From assembly GCF_001640025.1 (NCBI RefSeq), contig NC_031672.1:3782001-3846000 (forward strand): 64,000 nt of DNA, written 5' to 3'. A program made the translations under genes and the position numbers. The notes below the pieces were generated by a model, which was given only the letters and a program-made list of their open reading frames with translations, did not search any database and was not told where the DNA came from. Source of the stretch: Sugiyamaella lignohabitans. Its lineage: Eukaryota; Ascomycota; Dipodascomycetes; Dipodascales; Trichomonascaceae. Of the stretch, positions 1-9,854 are shown piece by piece. Numbering within the stretch: the stretch's first letter is position 1; the number at the start of each line of letters is the position of its first letter.

Positions 1-503
1 TGCTGTTGTAGCGACACCCTGCCATTTCTGGCCATACTGGCATTCCGCGAGATAGCGTTTCCGGCACTAGTCTGCCTGCCGGGCTTTTCTTTACTGTCAT
101 TGTAGATAGAAACCTTCTCCACCAGCACGTTCTTGGCATCGAGCTGCCGTGGCTGTCTATTAATATTGGTCAGCGTCTGCAGAGCAGTCCGCTTCCTCGA
201 ATTATTCTTCCCTACAGCGGTCACGGCGGCGGCCGCCGCCAGCCCCTTACTATTGGCCATCAAAGTAGGGGCATTTTCGTCGTTGGTTCGCGACACGACC
301 TGTCCTGTTAGCCACTAGACTCGGGTGCCCTGCTGCCTCCGGCAGCTGGGGCTCCGCCCCAGACCCTGGTTGCTCCTGCTTCGCAGGAGTTGGCCGGGGC
401 CGTCGACGCAACGACTCGAGCGAAGCGAGAGGAGCAACCAGGGTCTGGGGCGGAGCCCCAGCCGCCGGAGGCACTCCCCCCGTCAGGTACTTACTCCGTC
501 CAT
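1..503 (-). CDS. Partial gene with destruction box, probable B-type cyclin (5' part only)
   Basis: A minus-strand reading frame is open from 299 to the window edge, so no ORF with a stop exists. It encodes an NDEN motif, then an Ala-rich stretch, then RTALQTLTN, which exactly fits the RxxLxxxxN destruction box recognised by the APC/C ubiquitin ligase. B-type cyclins of fungi have this N-terminal layout (NDEN, basic linker, D-box); the cyclin box itself would lie beyond the edge. I place exon 1 at 503-495 (ATG GAC GGA) followed by GTAAGT, and the acceptor at 300 after CTAACAGGACAG, giving phase-0 joining and a 195-nt intron. The intron is mostly one GC foldback element (334-473). An in-frame ATG at 258 is an alternative start. 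A coding frame is well supported; the cyclin identity rests only on the N-terminal motifs, and another APC/C substrate such as a securin is possible. Confidence 0.6.
334..473 (+). repeat. GC foldback element, complete (A-spacer-B), inside an intron
   Basis: Two GC-rich arms in inverted orientation. The left arm begins TGCCTCCGGCAGCTGGGGC and ends in the A hairpin (TGCTTCGCA). A spacer containing CCGTCGACGCAACGA follows. The right arm begins CTCGAGCGAAGCGAG (B hairpin) and ends GCCGCCGGAGGCA. The element lies wholly inside the intron of the partial cyclin-like gene. Confidence 0.95.
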
Positions 504-1642
504 TGTATGATCAGACTGTTAGTGGTGAAGTGAATGAGGCTCCATGCAAAACCAGAGTCGCTTGGCGAGTGGTGTGTGAGTGTGTTTTGGATGGCGGCTA
601 ACACAGTGGGATTGTGGCAGCGTATTTGGGTATGTTTGTTGTGGTGTTTCACTGTCCGTTTCAGTGCAGAAAGTCTGTTGAACAAGGTTATTTGCCGTGA
701 CTTGTTGCAACCAGTGGATAAGCGAGTGTTTAGGGGTCAAAAAGGCTCGCCAGCAGCAGGAACCGTGTGTTTTGATGTGTAATATTTGAAATTTCAATGA
801 ATGTAAGGAGTGAAAGGAATGATTAGTAGAGTTAGTTGGATTTTTTTGGTTGTGTTAAAAAAAAAGAGCGTTGTGAGAACAAGAAAAATTCAAACCCCAA
901 TAGTAATGGTACCTAGAGGCAGAAATGATAATTTCCGTTGGCTAACAAACCGTAAAGCGGCTTGTTTTTTGTATTTATACAGAATCGAGGAATGGGACCA
1001 AATGCGGCAATGGGTACACAAAAAAATAACGAAAATCGGTTACTGCAGTTTGAGCTGCTGGTGCATGCACCTGCTATTGGCATTCCCACCAGCATATTTG
1101 CCGCCAATCGCTGCGTCAACAACAAACAGAGAATGTATATCTGCTGCCAGAGAAGCGGCAATGAATGCGGACATCAACGGTCGGAATGGTCTCTGTATGA
1201 GCTCGTACCAGCTGGTTTGTGGTTTTCTTTCTTGCTGCTGTTGGTGCTGCTGTAGCTGCTGCTGTGCAATAGATCTGGCCTGAATCTGAGCCAATTCTGT
1301 TTTAGTACGAATTAATATTCGGTCAATTATTCTATGATAATTCCTGCAATAGCTGTAACTGCTGCATTTTGTATATCAATCAGCTTGTCAGTCACTGCCG
1401 CTTGCTACATGTCCAGTCAACCTCTGTCCAATACGAAGTTACATGATTAAAATATAATGAAATAACCAATAACCAATATCCACAACTAACTTCCTCGTGT
1501 GCTTTCACGGCGGCCGTTCTGCCTGCCTCTCTACACACATCTGCCTCATAACCGAGCGCTATGACCACTCGCCAGACCCCTCACCCGATCACCTGTGATC
1601 CACTTCAGGCGTGTTTGTTTAGATCACTAGCTGGGGGGTGCA
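504..1642. other. Upstream region of the cyclin-like gene, no firm gene
   Basis: No recognisable gene. It would contain the promoter of the minus-strand gene starting at 503. A minus frame at 1294-1040 (84 residues, Gln-rich N-terminus, then a stretch with SWYELIQRPFRPLMSAFIAASL) is preceded by TACTAAAACAG, which resembles a branch site plus acceptor. It could be an exon of a small split gene, but I found no convincing partner exon and no family match. Confidence 0.3.
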
Positions 1643-1780
1643 GCCTCCGGCGGCTGGGGCTCCGCCCCAGACCCCGCGGCTCCTCTCGCTTCGCTCGAGT
1701 CGTTTTCCGCCACGATCCCAGCCAACTCCTGCGAAGCAGGAGCAACCAGGGTCTGGGGCGGAGCCCCAGCCGCCGGAGGC
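1643..1780 (-). repeat. GC foldback element, complete (B-spacer-A orientation)
   Basis: The left arm ends in the B hairpin (TCTCGCTTCGCTCGAG). The spacer reads TCGTTTTCCGCCACGATC and continues CCAGCCAA. The right arm starts with the A hairpin (CTCCTGCGAAGCAGGAG). Flanking bases extend the inverted symmetry slightly (GGGGTGC outside both ends). Confidence 0.95.
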
Positions 1781-2737
1781 AGCACCCCAGCCAAGTCGCC
1801 AGGGCGGACTGCCTTCATTGTTGAGCGCATCTCGCGTGAGCTGGTGCATTTTTGGAGGCCCTTTTTGGTGTGGTGTGGTTGGTGAAGCCCGATTGTTATT
1901 GCCTGTTAGGTTGTGTTCTGACAACCGCTGTCTGACATGCGTGCCGGTCTGTACATTCTTGATCGGCCGGTGGAGATGCATGCTGTCTCGCCAGTAACCC
2001 ATTCTGCGAGCATGTTTTTCCGGTCTGAGCGCCTCAATTGGCAGTCGTGGTACGTGCCTCGGCATCTGCCCATTGTTTCGCTCATTGTTCGACGCTCCAG
2101 AGTGGCTTTGTAGACGTTTTAATACTCGTCAGTCGTTCCTGCTTCTGATTCTTCAGCGTCCTCATCTGTCTCAAACTACCTAATTCAGTTATCAGTTGGT
2201 GACTCGTGACCCTGTTTTCGAGCTGGTGATTTATGTTGTCACGGTTCGTTCGTTGCCAACCAAGCAGTTCAGCCGTTTAGCTTCTGGTCTCCTGTGTCGT
2301 AGACTGGAGAAGAGCTCGCCGGTTGCTGCCAAGTAAACTCGAGCTCATTCCTGCTCGAAATTAGACTTCATTTAGCCGTTTAATCGGACCAGGATCGTGC
2401 ATACTGACGCACGGGCCTGTGCACCATTCCTGCACACCCATCGCTTAGTAACGCCGGCAACTGGTGCTCCCAACCCCATCACGGCTAGTACTTTTTCAGG
2501 GGAAAAGACCCGAGCTCAGGGGGAGCTCCAAAAACTGACCTCGACCTCGCCATCCAACACCCACTACCAACTTTTCTCACCCACACTTCTACCACTCCCA
2601 TCTACCACAACCGACCCACGGCCGTTCACCACACCCCATTCCTGCCGCCGATCGGTGCGACACTTCCCCTGACAACCGTGTGGGGTCGCATCTCGCAGCT
2701 GTACTTCCCCTGAATTACTCCAGGGGGGCCCGGCACT
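1781..2737. other. Intergenic stretch, no gene seen
   Basis: Short open frames on both strands have no recognisable composition or family motif. I see no RNA gene or element here. Confidence 0.5.
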
Positions 2738-2875
2738 TGCCTCCGGCGGCTGGGGCTCCGCCCCAGACCCCGTGGCTCCTGCTTCGCAGGAGTTGGCTGG
2801 GACCGTCGGTGGAACGACTCGAGCGTAGCGAGAGGAGCAGCGGGGTCTGGGGCGAAGCCCCAGCCGCCGGAGGCA
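2738..2875 (+). repeat. GC foldback element, complete (A-spacer-B)
   Basis: A-arm first, spacer TTGGCTGGGACCGTCGG, then a B-arm with one change in its hairpin (CTCGAGCGTAGCGAG). The outermost arm bases are canonical. Confidence 0.95.
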
Positions 2876-3656
2876 GAGGCCCGGAACCCAGATCGGTGTT
2901 GGTGGCCGATGAAAAGTGGTCCCTGTTGCAGCGGCCGACTTGGCGGGTGGAGTGTAGATTGCTGGTGAGGACCGGAATGAGCGTCGTGTGGTGGGACGGG
3001 AGGAGGAGCGCGCTAGCGGGGTGTCGAGTCGTTGGCGGAGAGGTAGGTGAGAGGCGGTCAGGAGGAGACATGAGCGTCTGGGGGTGTGGAGTTTGTGAGG
3101 GATGTTAGCTGAAAGGTCGTTGTTTGGGTGTTTGAGGTGTTATTGGGGGGTAATGGATGGTGGTGGTGGTGGTTTATAGGGGCTATGGCGCGATCGATTT
3201 GAGAGATAAGAAGCAGGTCGATCTATCTGCTGGAGTCGGCGAGGTGGACGTCGATAAGCAACGTGCGAGGTGCGAGGACGGGGAAAATGGACAATGGATC
3301 GGTTCCAGTGCAGATATTATTGTTAGTCGGTAGGTTGGATGGCGTGTTTGGGGGTCCCACGTCGCAATTGCATCGCCCGGTCTAAAACCATCGACTGTTG
3401 GGTCGAGTTATGAGGGTGTGGATTGAGCAGGTAACTAAACTAATCGCCCTTCGTGCCGTGCTCAACAATGTATTAATTAATCAACGGAACTAGGATGAAA
3501 TGAGGACGTATGCACACATGGCTATGAGCAGCGTTTGATGCGTTCTTCGTTGAACGGTGCATCCATATCTCACCCTAGTGTGATAATTCTAGCTCCTCTC
3601 GACTAGAATGAACTGGCCGGCGCATATAAGCGGAATAAGCATATCGTCAGCATGCT

Positions 3657-3700
3657 ATAAGCATGCCATAAGCATGTTCTAAGCATGCCATAAGCGTGCC
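3657..3700 (+). repeat. Four-unit 11-bp tandem repeat (ATAAGCATGCC)
   Basis: Four contiguous 11-bp units close to ATAAGCATGCC, each with a central GCATG(C), so each unit has a small palindrome at one-helical-turn spacing. Imperfect related copies lie just upstream (3635-3656). Confidence 0.9.
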
Positions 3701-3791
3701 TGGAGCACCCGTATATAGTGTTTACAATGGATTGGAGAACCCGGTTCTTTGACCAGTCCTTATCGAGAAAGAGGAACTTGACTGCAGCTCT

Positions 3792-3824
3792 TCAGGGATA
3801 GCTCAGGGATAGCTCAGGGATAGA
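3792..3824 (+). repeat. Three-unit 11-bp tandem repeat (TCAGGGATAGC)
   Basis: Three tandem copies of TCAGGGATAGC, the last one clipped. The period is the same as in the array 90 bp upstream but the sequence is different. Confidence 0.9.
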
Positions 3825-4999
3825 TGAGGTAGGGGTCCAATGCTAGCTTGATAGATCTAATTACCCCTTGTTCGTCGTCCAGATTGGTAGATAAGAAGCA
3901 GGCGGCAGTTAACTTAGTTACAACGAACTTGATAAGGACGGCCAATATAGTTACTTGTTCCTGTTTAGTATTAGTTAGCAGCATTTCACCATTTCGTTCA
4001 GTGATACGAGTGGTTAACCGTAAGTCAAGGTTCGCCACTAGAAACCAGTTAGTCTATTGAGTACCGAGTATCCTTTTTGTGGCACACGATTCTCAAGTGA
4101 ACTTTATTTTATTCAAGTGACTAAGTCTTTTTTCGATATCAGCCGTCGTTAGCTCGTTTTTATCAGTAACCACATCTCATCTAAAGCCCTGATGCAGCTG
4201 TTGTAAAAGAGATGGGTCTGATAAGGACAGGCAAGATCAGACAAGGTCTGTTAAACAAAGGTCAAACAAAGGATTTGAGAATCCCAACACATATTATATA
4301 GTTAATTTTAGTGGAGCCGAAATTCTGGATTTCTGGATTTCAGTTTGCCACTCTATTGTGAGAGTGAATGGTCAACGGTAAACGGTGTTTATCTCATTCC
4401 AACCTAGTCCCCTGTGGCGGTGTCCGATAACGATTGTGGCGGAGGATCGGAGGCCGTTTTATGTCTAACCAGAACCAGGAATAGAGGTGAACATCCATGT
4501 GGCGCCATGCCTGGATGTGGCGGTGCTGCTTTTCACGGATCAAGAGCTGAAGATGCCTTTGTGTTGAGAATACCTCGACCGATTCATGTTAGTGACCAGC
4601 TAAGTATTTGAAATTTTCTTTCTAGCCAACTTTCATGAAGTCTGTTCAAGATTGGCCGCTGCAGCCTGCGATTGGTGCGCAGACGACCAGGTACATCATC
4701 GCCGGTTGTCGTTAGGCATATGATTCTTTTCGGTGAAAAAAATGAATTATTCAATTGATTATAATTGGTTAGTGGGTATTCTTCGACAGAAATGAACATT
4801 CCTTTATCTTTCGACTCGCGTTGGTATACGGGTGCAAAACAGATGGGATATTGCAGCGATTATCGTCAAAAGCGGATTCTGTTCTACCAAAAGAGAAAAC
4901 CAACAAACGCTAGAATCACATTCCAGCAACTCTAGAACCAATCAATCTAACTACTCTCAGCAGAAAAACCTACCATTTTCCGCGACCCCCGACGCGCCG

Positions 5000-5059
5000 A
5001 CTCGAGCGCAGCGAGAGGAGCCACGGGGTCTGGGGGCAGAGCCCTAGCCGCCGGAGGCA
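5000..5059 (-). repeat. GC foldback half-element (B arm only)
   Basis: A lone right-hand arm: CTCGAGCGCAGCGAG, then GGGGTCTGGGGGCAGAGCCC and a canonical GCCGCCGGAGGCA end. Part of a spacer (GACGCGCCGA) precedes it; the other arm is missing. The arm carries point changes (CCCTAG for CCCCAG). Confidence 0.9.
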
Positions 5060-5278
5060 CTGAAATACAACTCCACGGGCCGCTGCACCACCACTTTACA
5101 TTTACTTACATTTGAAAATTAACTCATTAGCTACCGGTCTTCGGAACGAGTGCCAGCAGTGATCCGATCAGCGGAGCCGGCACCAGCCATGCATGGCCGG
5201 AAACCCACCAACTCCGTCGATCGCACGATCCCAACCCATTCCTCCACTCACCAAAAACCAGCCTGTTCCCCCAAACAA
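5060..5278. other. Intergenic, no gene seen
   Basis: Nothing recognisable. A tract at 5219-5235 (CGCACGATCCCAACC) resembles the element spacer and may be a stretched remnant belonging to the half-element that follows. Confidence 0.4.
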
Positions 5279-5333
5279 CTCCTGCGAAGCAGGAGCTACG
5301 GGGTCTGGGGCAGAGCCCCAGCCGCCGGAGGCA
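5279..5333 (-). repeat. GC foldback half-element (A arm)
   Basis: Right-hand arm with the A hairpin (CTCCTGCGAAGCAGGAG) and canonical end. No facing arm within 200 bp upstream. Confidence 0.9.
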
Positions 5334-5537
5334 GACCCCCCTCGAACACGGCCCTGGCCAGTTGACCTCGATCAGTGGTGCGGTAAGCTGCTGCACATCA
5401 AGAGCTGATCGGCCGCATCAAGCAGGGTCAGATGCAGTGGGTCACGGAGCCGGCGGCACGCCGACTAGTGCCGGTTTGCCGGTGCATTGCAGCGACCTGC
5501 AAGGTCCAACGGCCGTGGCAGGGAGGAGGCCACGGCG

Positions 5538-5593
5538 TGCCTCCGGCGGCTGGGGCTCCGCCCCAGACCCTGGTTGCTCCCGCTTCGCGGGAG
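5538..5593 (+). repeat. GC foldback half-element (A-like arm)
   Basis: Left-hand arm whose hairpin carries a compensating pair of changes (CTCCCGCTTCGCGGGAG instead of CTCCTGCTTCGCAGGAG), so the stem is kept. No partner arm follows directly. Confidence 0.9.
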
Positions 5594-6013
5594 AGGGTGG
5601 GCGGGCCAGCAAACGGAAGGGGTACTGGTGGGGGAAAGGGAGAGAGAGAGAGGGGGAGGTGTGAGTTCAGGTGGGGGTGTGGTTAGTCGGCCAGCAGGTG
5701 TGGATCGGGTCGGGATGCCGGTGACAACTGCGACCGATCAGTCGTTCGGTCTTTCGTTAGTTCGTTTCAGGTGGGGTGGATGGATGGGTGTTGGCGGAGA
5801 GCCAAATGTGGGGTACCCCACCATCGGACCAGTGGGGCCCGAGCCCGACTGCCAAACGAGGAAAGCCCTTCTCCACAGTCATCTGGCCACAGTCCAACCG
5901 ACTCCAGACTTCTTACAGTCGGAGTTGTCTGCGTGTGACCACGATAACTCCCACCCCGGCTTTTCCCATTCACGATCCTCTCGGGTCCCCGAATCGGACT
6001 CTGGGGGCCATCC

Positions 6014-6153
6014 TGCCTCCGGCGGCTGGGGCTCTGCCCCAGACCCCATGGCTCCTCTCGCTCCGCTCGAGTCGGTTCCGTACACGATCCCTGCCAACTC
6101 CTGCGAAGCAGGAGCAACCAGGGTCTGGGGCGGAGCCCCAGCCGCCGGAGGCA
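6014..6153 (-). repeat. GC foldback element, complete (B-spacer-A orientation)
   Basis: B-arm (CTCGCTCCGCTCGAG), spacer TCGGTTCCGTACACGATC, then the A-arm (CTCCTGCGAAGCAGGAG). Both ends are canonical. Confidence 0.95.
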
Positions 6154-6768
6154 GTCCCATCCCCGCCAGCAGGCCCCGGTGCGTATCCCCGAGAAATGTT
6201 CGATGCGGTTTCTGGATCAGGCTAGCGCGGAGATAAGAGCAGACCGTTATAGTCAAAATGGACCGCGGGGCCTGGACAGACGCACAGGGCCGAAAAAAAA
6301 CGAGCCGGCCTAACTAACAGCGGCGGCCAGCGTTAACACCGCCCAAGTCAGTTAGCCAAGTCCTAACGCCGTTGGTAAGGAGTTATTAATTGCCCTATCG
6401 GTCGCGTTAGTCGGGGTCGAGATATGACGAAGCACAAGGAGGAGATAAGAGATAGTGCGTGTGTGTGTGTGTATCTTGCCCCGGCAGGGTCCCCGAGAGA
6501 ATGCAGGGAAGAAATAGTACAAGGCAGAGATACCTCTCGGTAAGGATCCCGAGACCGCTAGATGGAGAAAGAGGGGAATTCGGAGATAAACCAGCTTCGA
6601 GCGAAGAACCGAGAGGGGTACTCGGGTGAGACGAGCGGGTACCGAGCTGTGTGCAAGAGCAGGTCATTTTGTACTGAGGTGTGGTCGAGGCGGAGAATGA
6701 ACTAACAAAAGTCGCTGCGGCCGGTCCCTGTCGCTCACGGTTCGACCCGCAGTAAGGGGTGGGGCACA
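6154..6768. other. Intergenic, no gene seen
   Basis: No gene recognised. Contains a short GT microsatellite near 6452-6472. Confidence 0.4.
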
Positions 6769-7189
6769 GCCTCCGGCGGCTGGGGCTCCGCCCCAGACCC
6801 TGGTTGCTCCTCTCGCTTCGCTCGAGTCGGGCGTGGCGAAGGTGGGTTGAATACGGATGGGCAGACGGACGTGCTGCGGCGGTGCTGCTGCGGAAGCTTG
6901 GCCCATGCTTCGTATGCTGAGGTACCTGCAGGGCCCATCATTCTCAGAAGCACCGAAACAAACTCCAGGGCTAGGGCCGTATTTAAACATCGACTGACAG
7001 CATCCGCCCGCATCCGCCCACCGACCGACCGACCAGTGTCAACAACACCCACAACGCCCACCCGCAACCCAACCCAAACCAACAGAGCCAATTCCTACAA
7101 ACAAAGCGCCCCTCCCCTCCCCACGCCCGACTCGAGCGAAGCGAGAGGAGCAACCAGGGTCTGGGGCGGAGCCCCAGCCGCCGGAGGCA
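6769..7189. repeat. Long foldback pair (B...B) with ~280-bp interior
   Basis: The left arm (6769-6843) and right arm (7121-7189) are both of the B type. Their pairing continues inward past the hairpin: CGAGTCGGGCGTGG on the left faces CCACGCCCGACTCG on the right. The interior is unrelated sequence with no convincing gene. Unlike the compact copies, both hairpins are the same type. Confidence 0.9.
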
Positions 7190-7701
7190 GACCCCCCCTC
7201 TCCCCGACCCCTGTCCCCCCTTACTGGGTCCAGACCCTGGTCAACGACCACGCCAGCCCGAGTACGATGCTCATCGCACCCTTGTTTGCTAGACACAGTT
7301 AGCGCTCGGTGCTAGTGTGAGTATCGCAGTTAAAGCCAAGCTAAGCAAGCGAGTGGAAGCGTATCTCCGTGGAATAGAATACGAATCGACAGCCCGCCAG
7401 CGCTAAGTCCGATCTAACCTTAATCGACGGACGGGCTGTATATCGCAAACGATTAGTCAACATGGGCCGCTTGTGCATGCTTTCTTATAAGCTTCTAAGC
7501 CAGCCAAAAACGGCAATAGATGAGCCAGGTGCCGATCGTATCCGCACTGGCTCAGGCACCGGCGGACCAGCCAGTGCGGCAACGCGGACCTAAGCCCACC
7601 TGCGGCGGAGCTAACAACGGATGGCCCTGCTGTCCGGGGCCTATTACAAATGACTCCATGGGCTGCAATGAGTAAGCTGCTGCCGGGCTGACAAAGTGTC
7701 T
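7190..7701. other. Intergenic, no gene seen
   Basis: No recognisable gene, RNA or repeat beyond low-complexity sequence. Confidence 0.4.
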
Positions 7702-8611
7702 GGGGGGTGGGGTGTGCCTCCGGCGGCTGGGCTCCGCTCAGACCTGGTTGTGCTCGCTTCGCGAGCGGGTGGGGGGGGAGTCAGTAGAGGGTGGGAGGGT
7801 CAGAGAGTTGGGTCGGAGTTGAGAGTTGGAGCGGAAATTGATAAAATTGGAGGAGGGCGAGGCAGGTGACGGAGATGTTGGGTCGTAGTCCGCGCAGAGG
7901 GAGGTTAAGTCCGGTTTGTCAGCTCGGAAATGACTCGATTGTCGTTGGTCAGCAGTTAAGTGCGATAGCAGTGCAGCGGATATGCGCTGATGAGCAGCCA
8001 AGCGCATCTCCGCTGCACCACCAAATTTCGAAACCTGGTCCGCTCGAGTTGCTCGGGCTGGCACCCAGTGTCGCGCTGGAGTTGTTCGCTGCCCGGACCT
8101 GTTTGTCTGCTTGGATGGGGTTGGTGCGTATTAGTCAGAGGTGAGTGGGAGATCAGCCGGCGTTAAGGTTTATTGACAAAATGAGCCACACCGCAGGGTC
8201 ACTCACAGGCTGGCAGGCTGGCTGACACACCAATCAACCAGCAGCGGCCTGGCTGACACACCAAGCGACTAGCGTCCTGCCTAACCTAGCGAGCGACCTA
8301 ACGGGCCAACGAGCCTAATGTAATGAGTAATGAGCTTATGATTACTCACATGCACAGATAAACAAATAAACAACCCAAGCAAGCCCAAGTCCAAGCCCAA
8401 GCCCGAAAGCAAGCACAAAGGCATCGCGCTAACAACGGGCCCAGGCCACCAGCCCGAATGGTCGATGCATACGAGCACAACGGCCCCCCCTAATACAAGC
8501 CAAGCCGGCCGAAACGAGGTGCAAACGAGCCCCAAACGAGGGTTATCGAGGTCAGATGCGACCAGGCCAGCCAAGCCAAGACTGAGCAGAAAAAGTGATA
8601 GACAAGAGAAC

Positions 8612-8652
<41 letters not shown>

Positions 8653-8916
8653 CGGCAGTAGCATCGCAGGGGCACCAGCAGGAGCATTAGCAAGAGCATT
8701 AACAGGAGCGGGCCAAGTAAGCAAACGGTGCATCCAACCCAGACCAAGCCAAGCCGACTGACAAGGCCAACCGAATTCCATTACCACAGCACCTTACACA
8801 ACCACGCCAGCCAAGCCCTACCAGTCCCCAAACCAACCCGCAACCCCCATCGCTCGCGAAGCGAGCACAACCAGGTCTGGGCGGAGCCCAGCCGCCGGAG
8901 GCACATCCCACCCCCC
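7702..8916. repeat. Composite structure: matched variant inverted arms flanking ~1.1 kb
   Basis: Left arm 7702-7772 and right arm 8851-8916 share changes not seen in any other copy: GGCTGGGCTCCGC (one G short) and TTGTGCTCGCTTCGCGAGCG in place of the usual A or B hairpin. The inverted match extends outside the arms (GGGGGGTGGG). The interior contains an 11-unit AGC microsatellite (8618-8650). A 108-codon minus frame (8064-7738) runs into the left arm and is probably not a gene. Confidence 0.85.
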
Positions 8917-9854
8917 GGCTCGGCAACAACCACCTCGGACCAGGAGCACCCAGGAGAGGCGGCGTTCAAGGAGCAGTTATCGTTAAATCCAAAATCCGCC
9001 GCCTCATGGCCCTCATCGGCCGGCAAGCAAGGTTAAGTCCGGCACGAGCCAAAACAGAAAACAATGGACCAAGGACCACGGAGCATGCCGCCGCGGGGCC
9101 GCATGGTGTAAGACGTTCCGGCACCCGAGCAAACCTTGCCGGAAGCACATGAGAGCCGGCGCCGGTGTGGGAGACTATCCGTGGAGGTAGGTACGTAGGC
9201 AGGCAGGTGCAGGAGACAGGCAGGTGGATGTGGGTGGTCGGTGGTGGGTGATGGTGGTGCTTAAGTCAGCGGACATTACGGTTTGCGGATGTGTCATCAG
9301 GCACATGCAGAGTAAGTTCTTATAATCTCAAAACAGATTACAAACCTCAGAAAAAAAAGCAACGAGATGAGCTAAATTGCAGCGGCAGCGGGATTTGCTT
9401 TTGTCGGTAATCCGGTACTAACCAAACACGAGAAAAAGCAATTCGACCGCTGTGATGTGCGATATTCGAGACCGACAAGAAAATAACTACATGCAAGCAC
9501 AAACACAAATTGCATTATATATAAATAAGCTCTTGGTCCATGATTACGAAAAAAAAAGTTCATATCAATCAATCAATCAATCATCTCTTAATATATCGAC
9601 AAGAAGGAGTCCGAAGACGCTTTTTTTTGTCATTCCATTCAGTTATTACTGTGATTTGTGTGATTAGTTAATAACTAGATATTTACACTACTATCATCAC
9701 TATCGCATTATCGCCAGTATCGCTATAGCCAGAGCTTCCGATAAGAACCAGACCCAGACCAAGACTCACTCTCACCGATAACAGTCTTATTACTAGACAT
9801 TCTAATCACCACCACATTGGAGCCGATTTCAGCAATACATTCATCCTTTTTACA
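8917..9854. other. Upstream region of the acidic protein gene
   Basis: GC content falls sharply after about 9300 and the sequence becomes promoter-like. No gene is seen before the ATG at 9855. Confidence 0.4.

Larger units (their letters stand above)
2876..4999. other. Intergenic stretch with two 11-bp tandem arrays
   Basis: No gene recognised. It contains the two short arrays listed separately at 3657-3700 and 3792-3824. Minus frames near 3814-4038 and 4584-4799 are open for about 70 codons but match nothing I know. Confidence 0.5.

Noticed and set aside
1638..1997. Proteins with [19 protein letters not shown] or SGGWGSAPD motifs across many ORFs
   Set aside because: These are translations of the GC foldback arms in different frames. 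They recur at every copy and have no independent coding signal.
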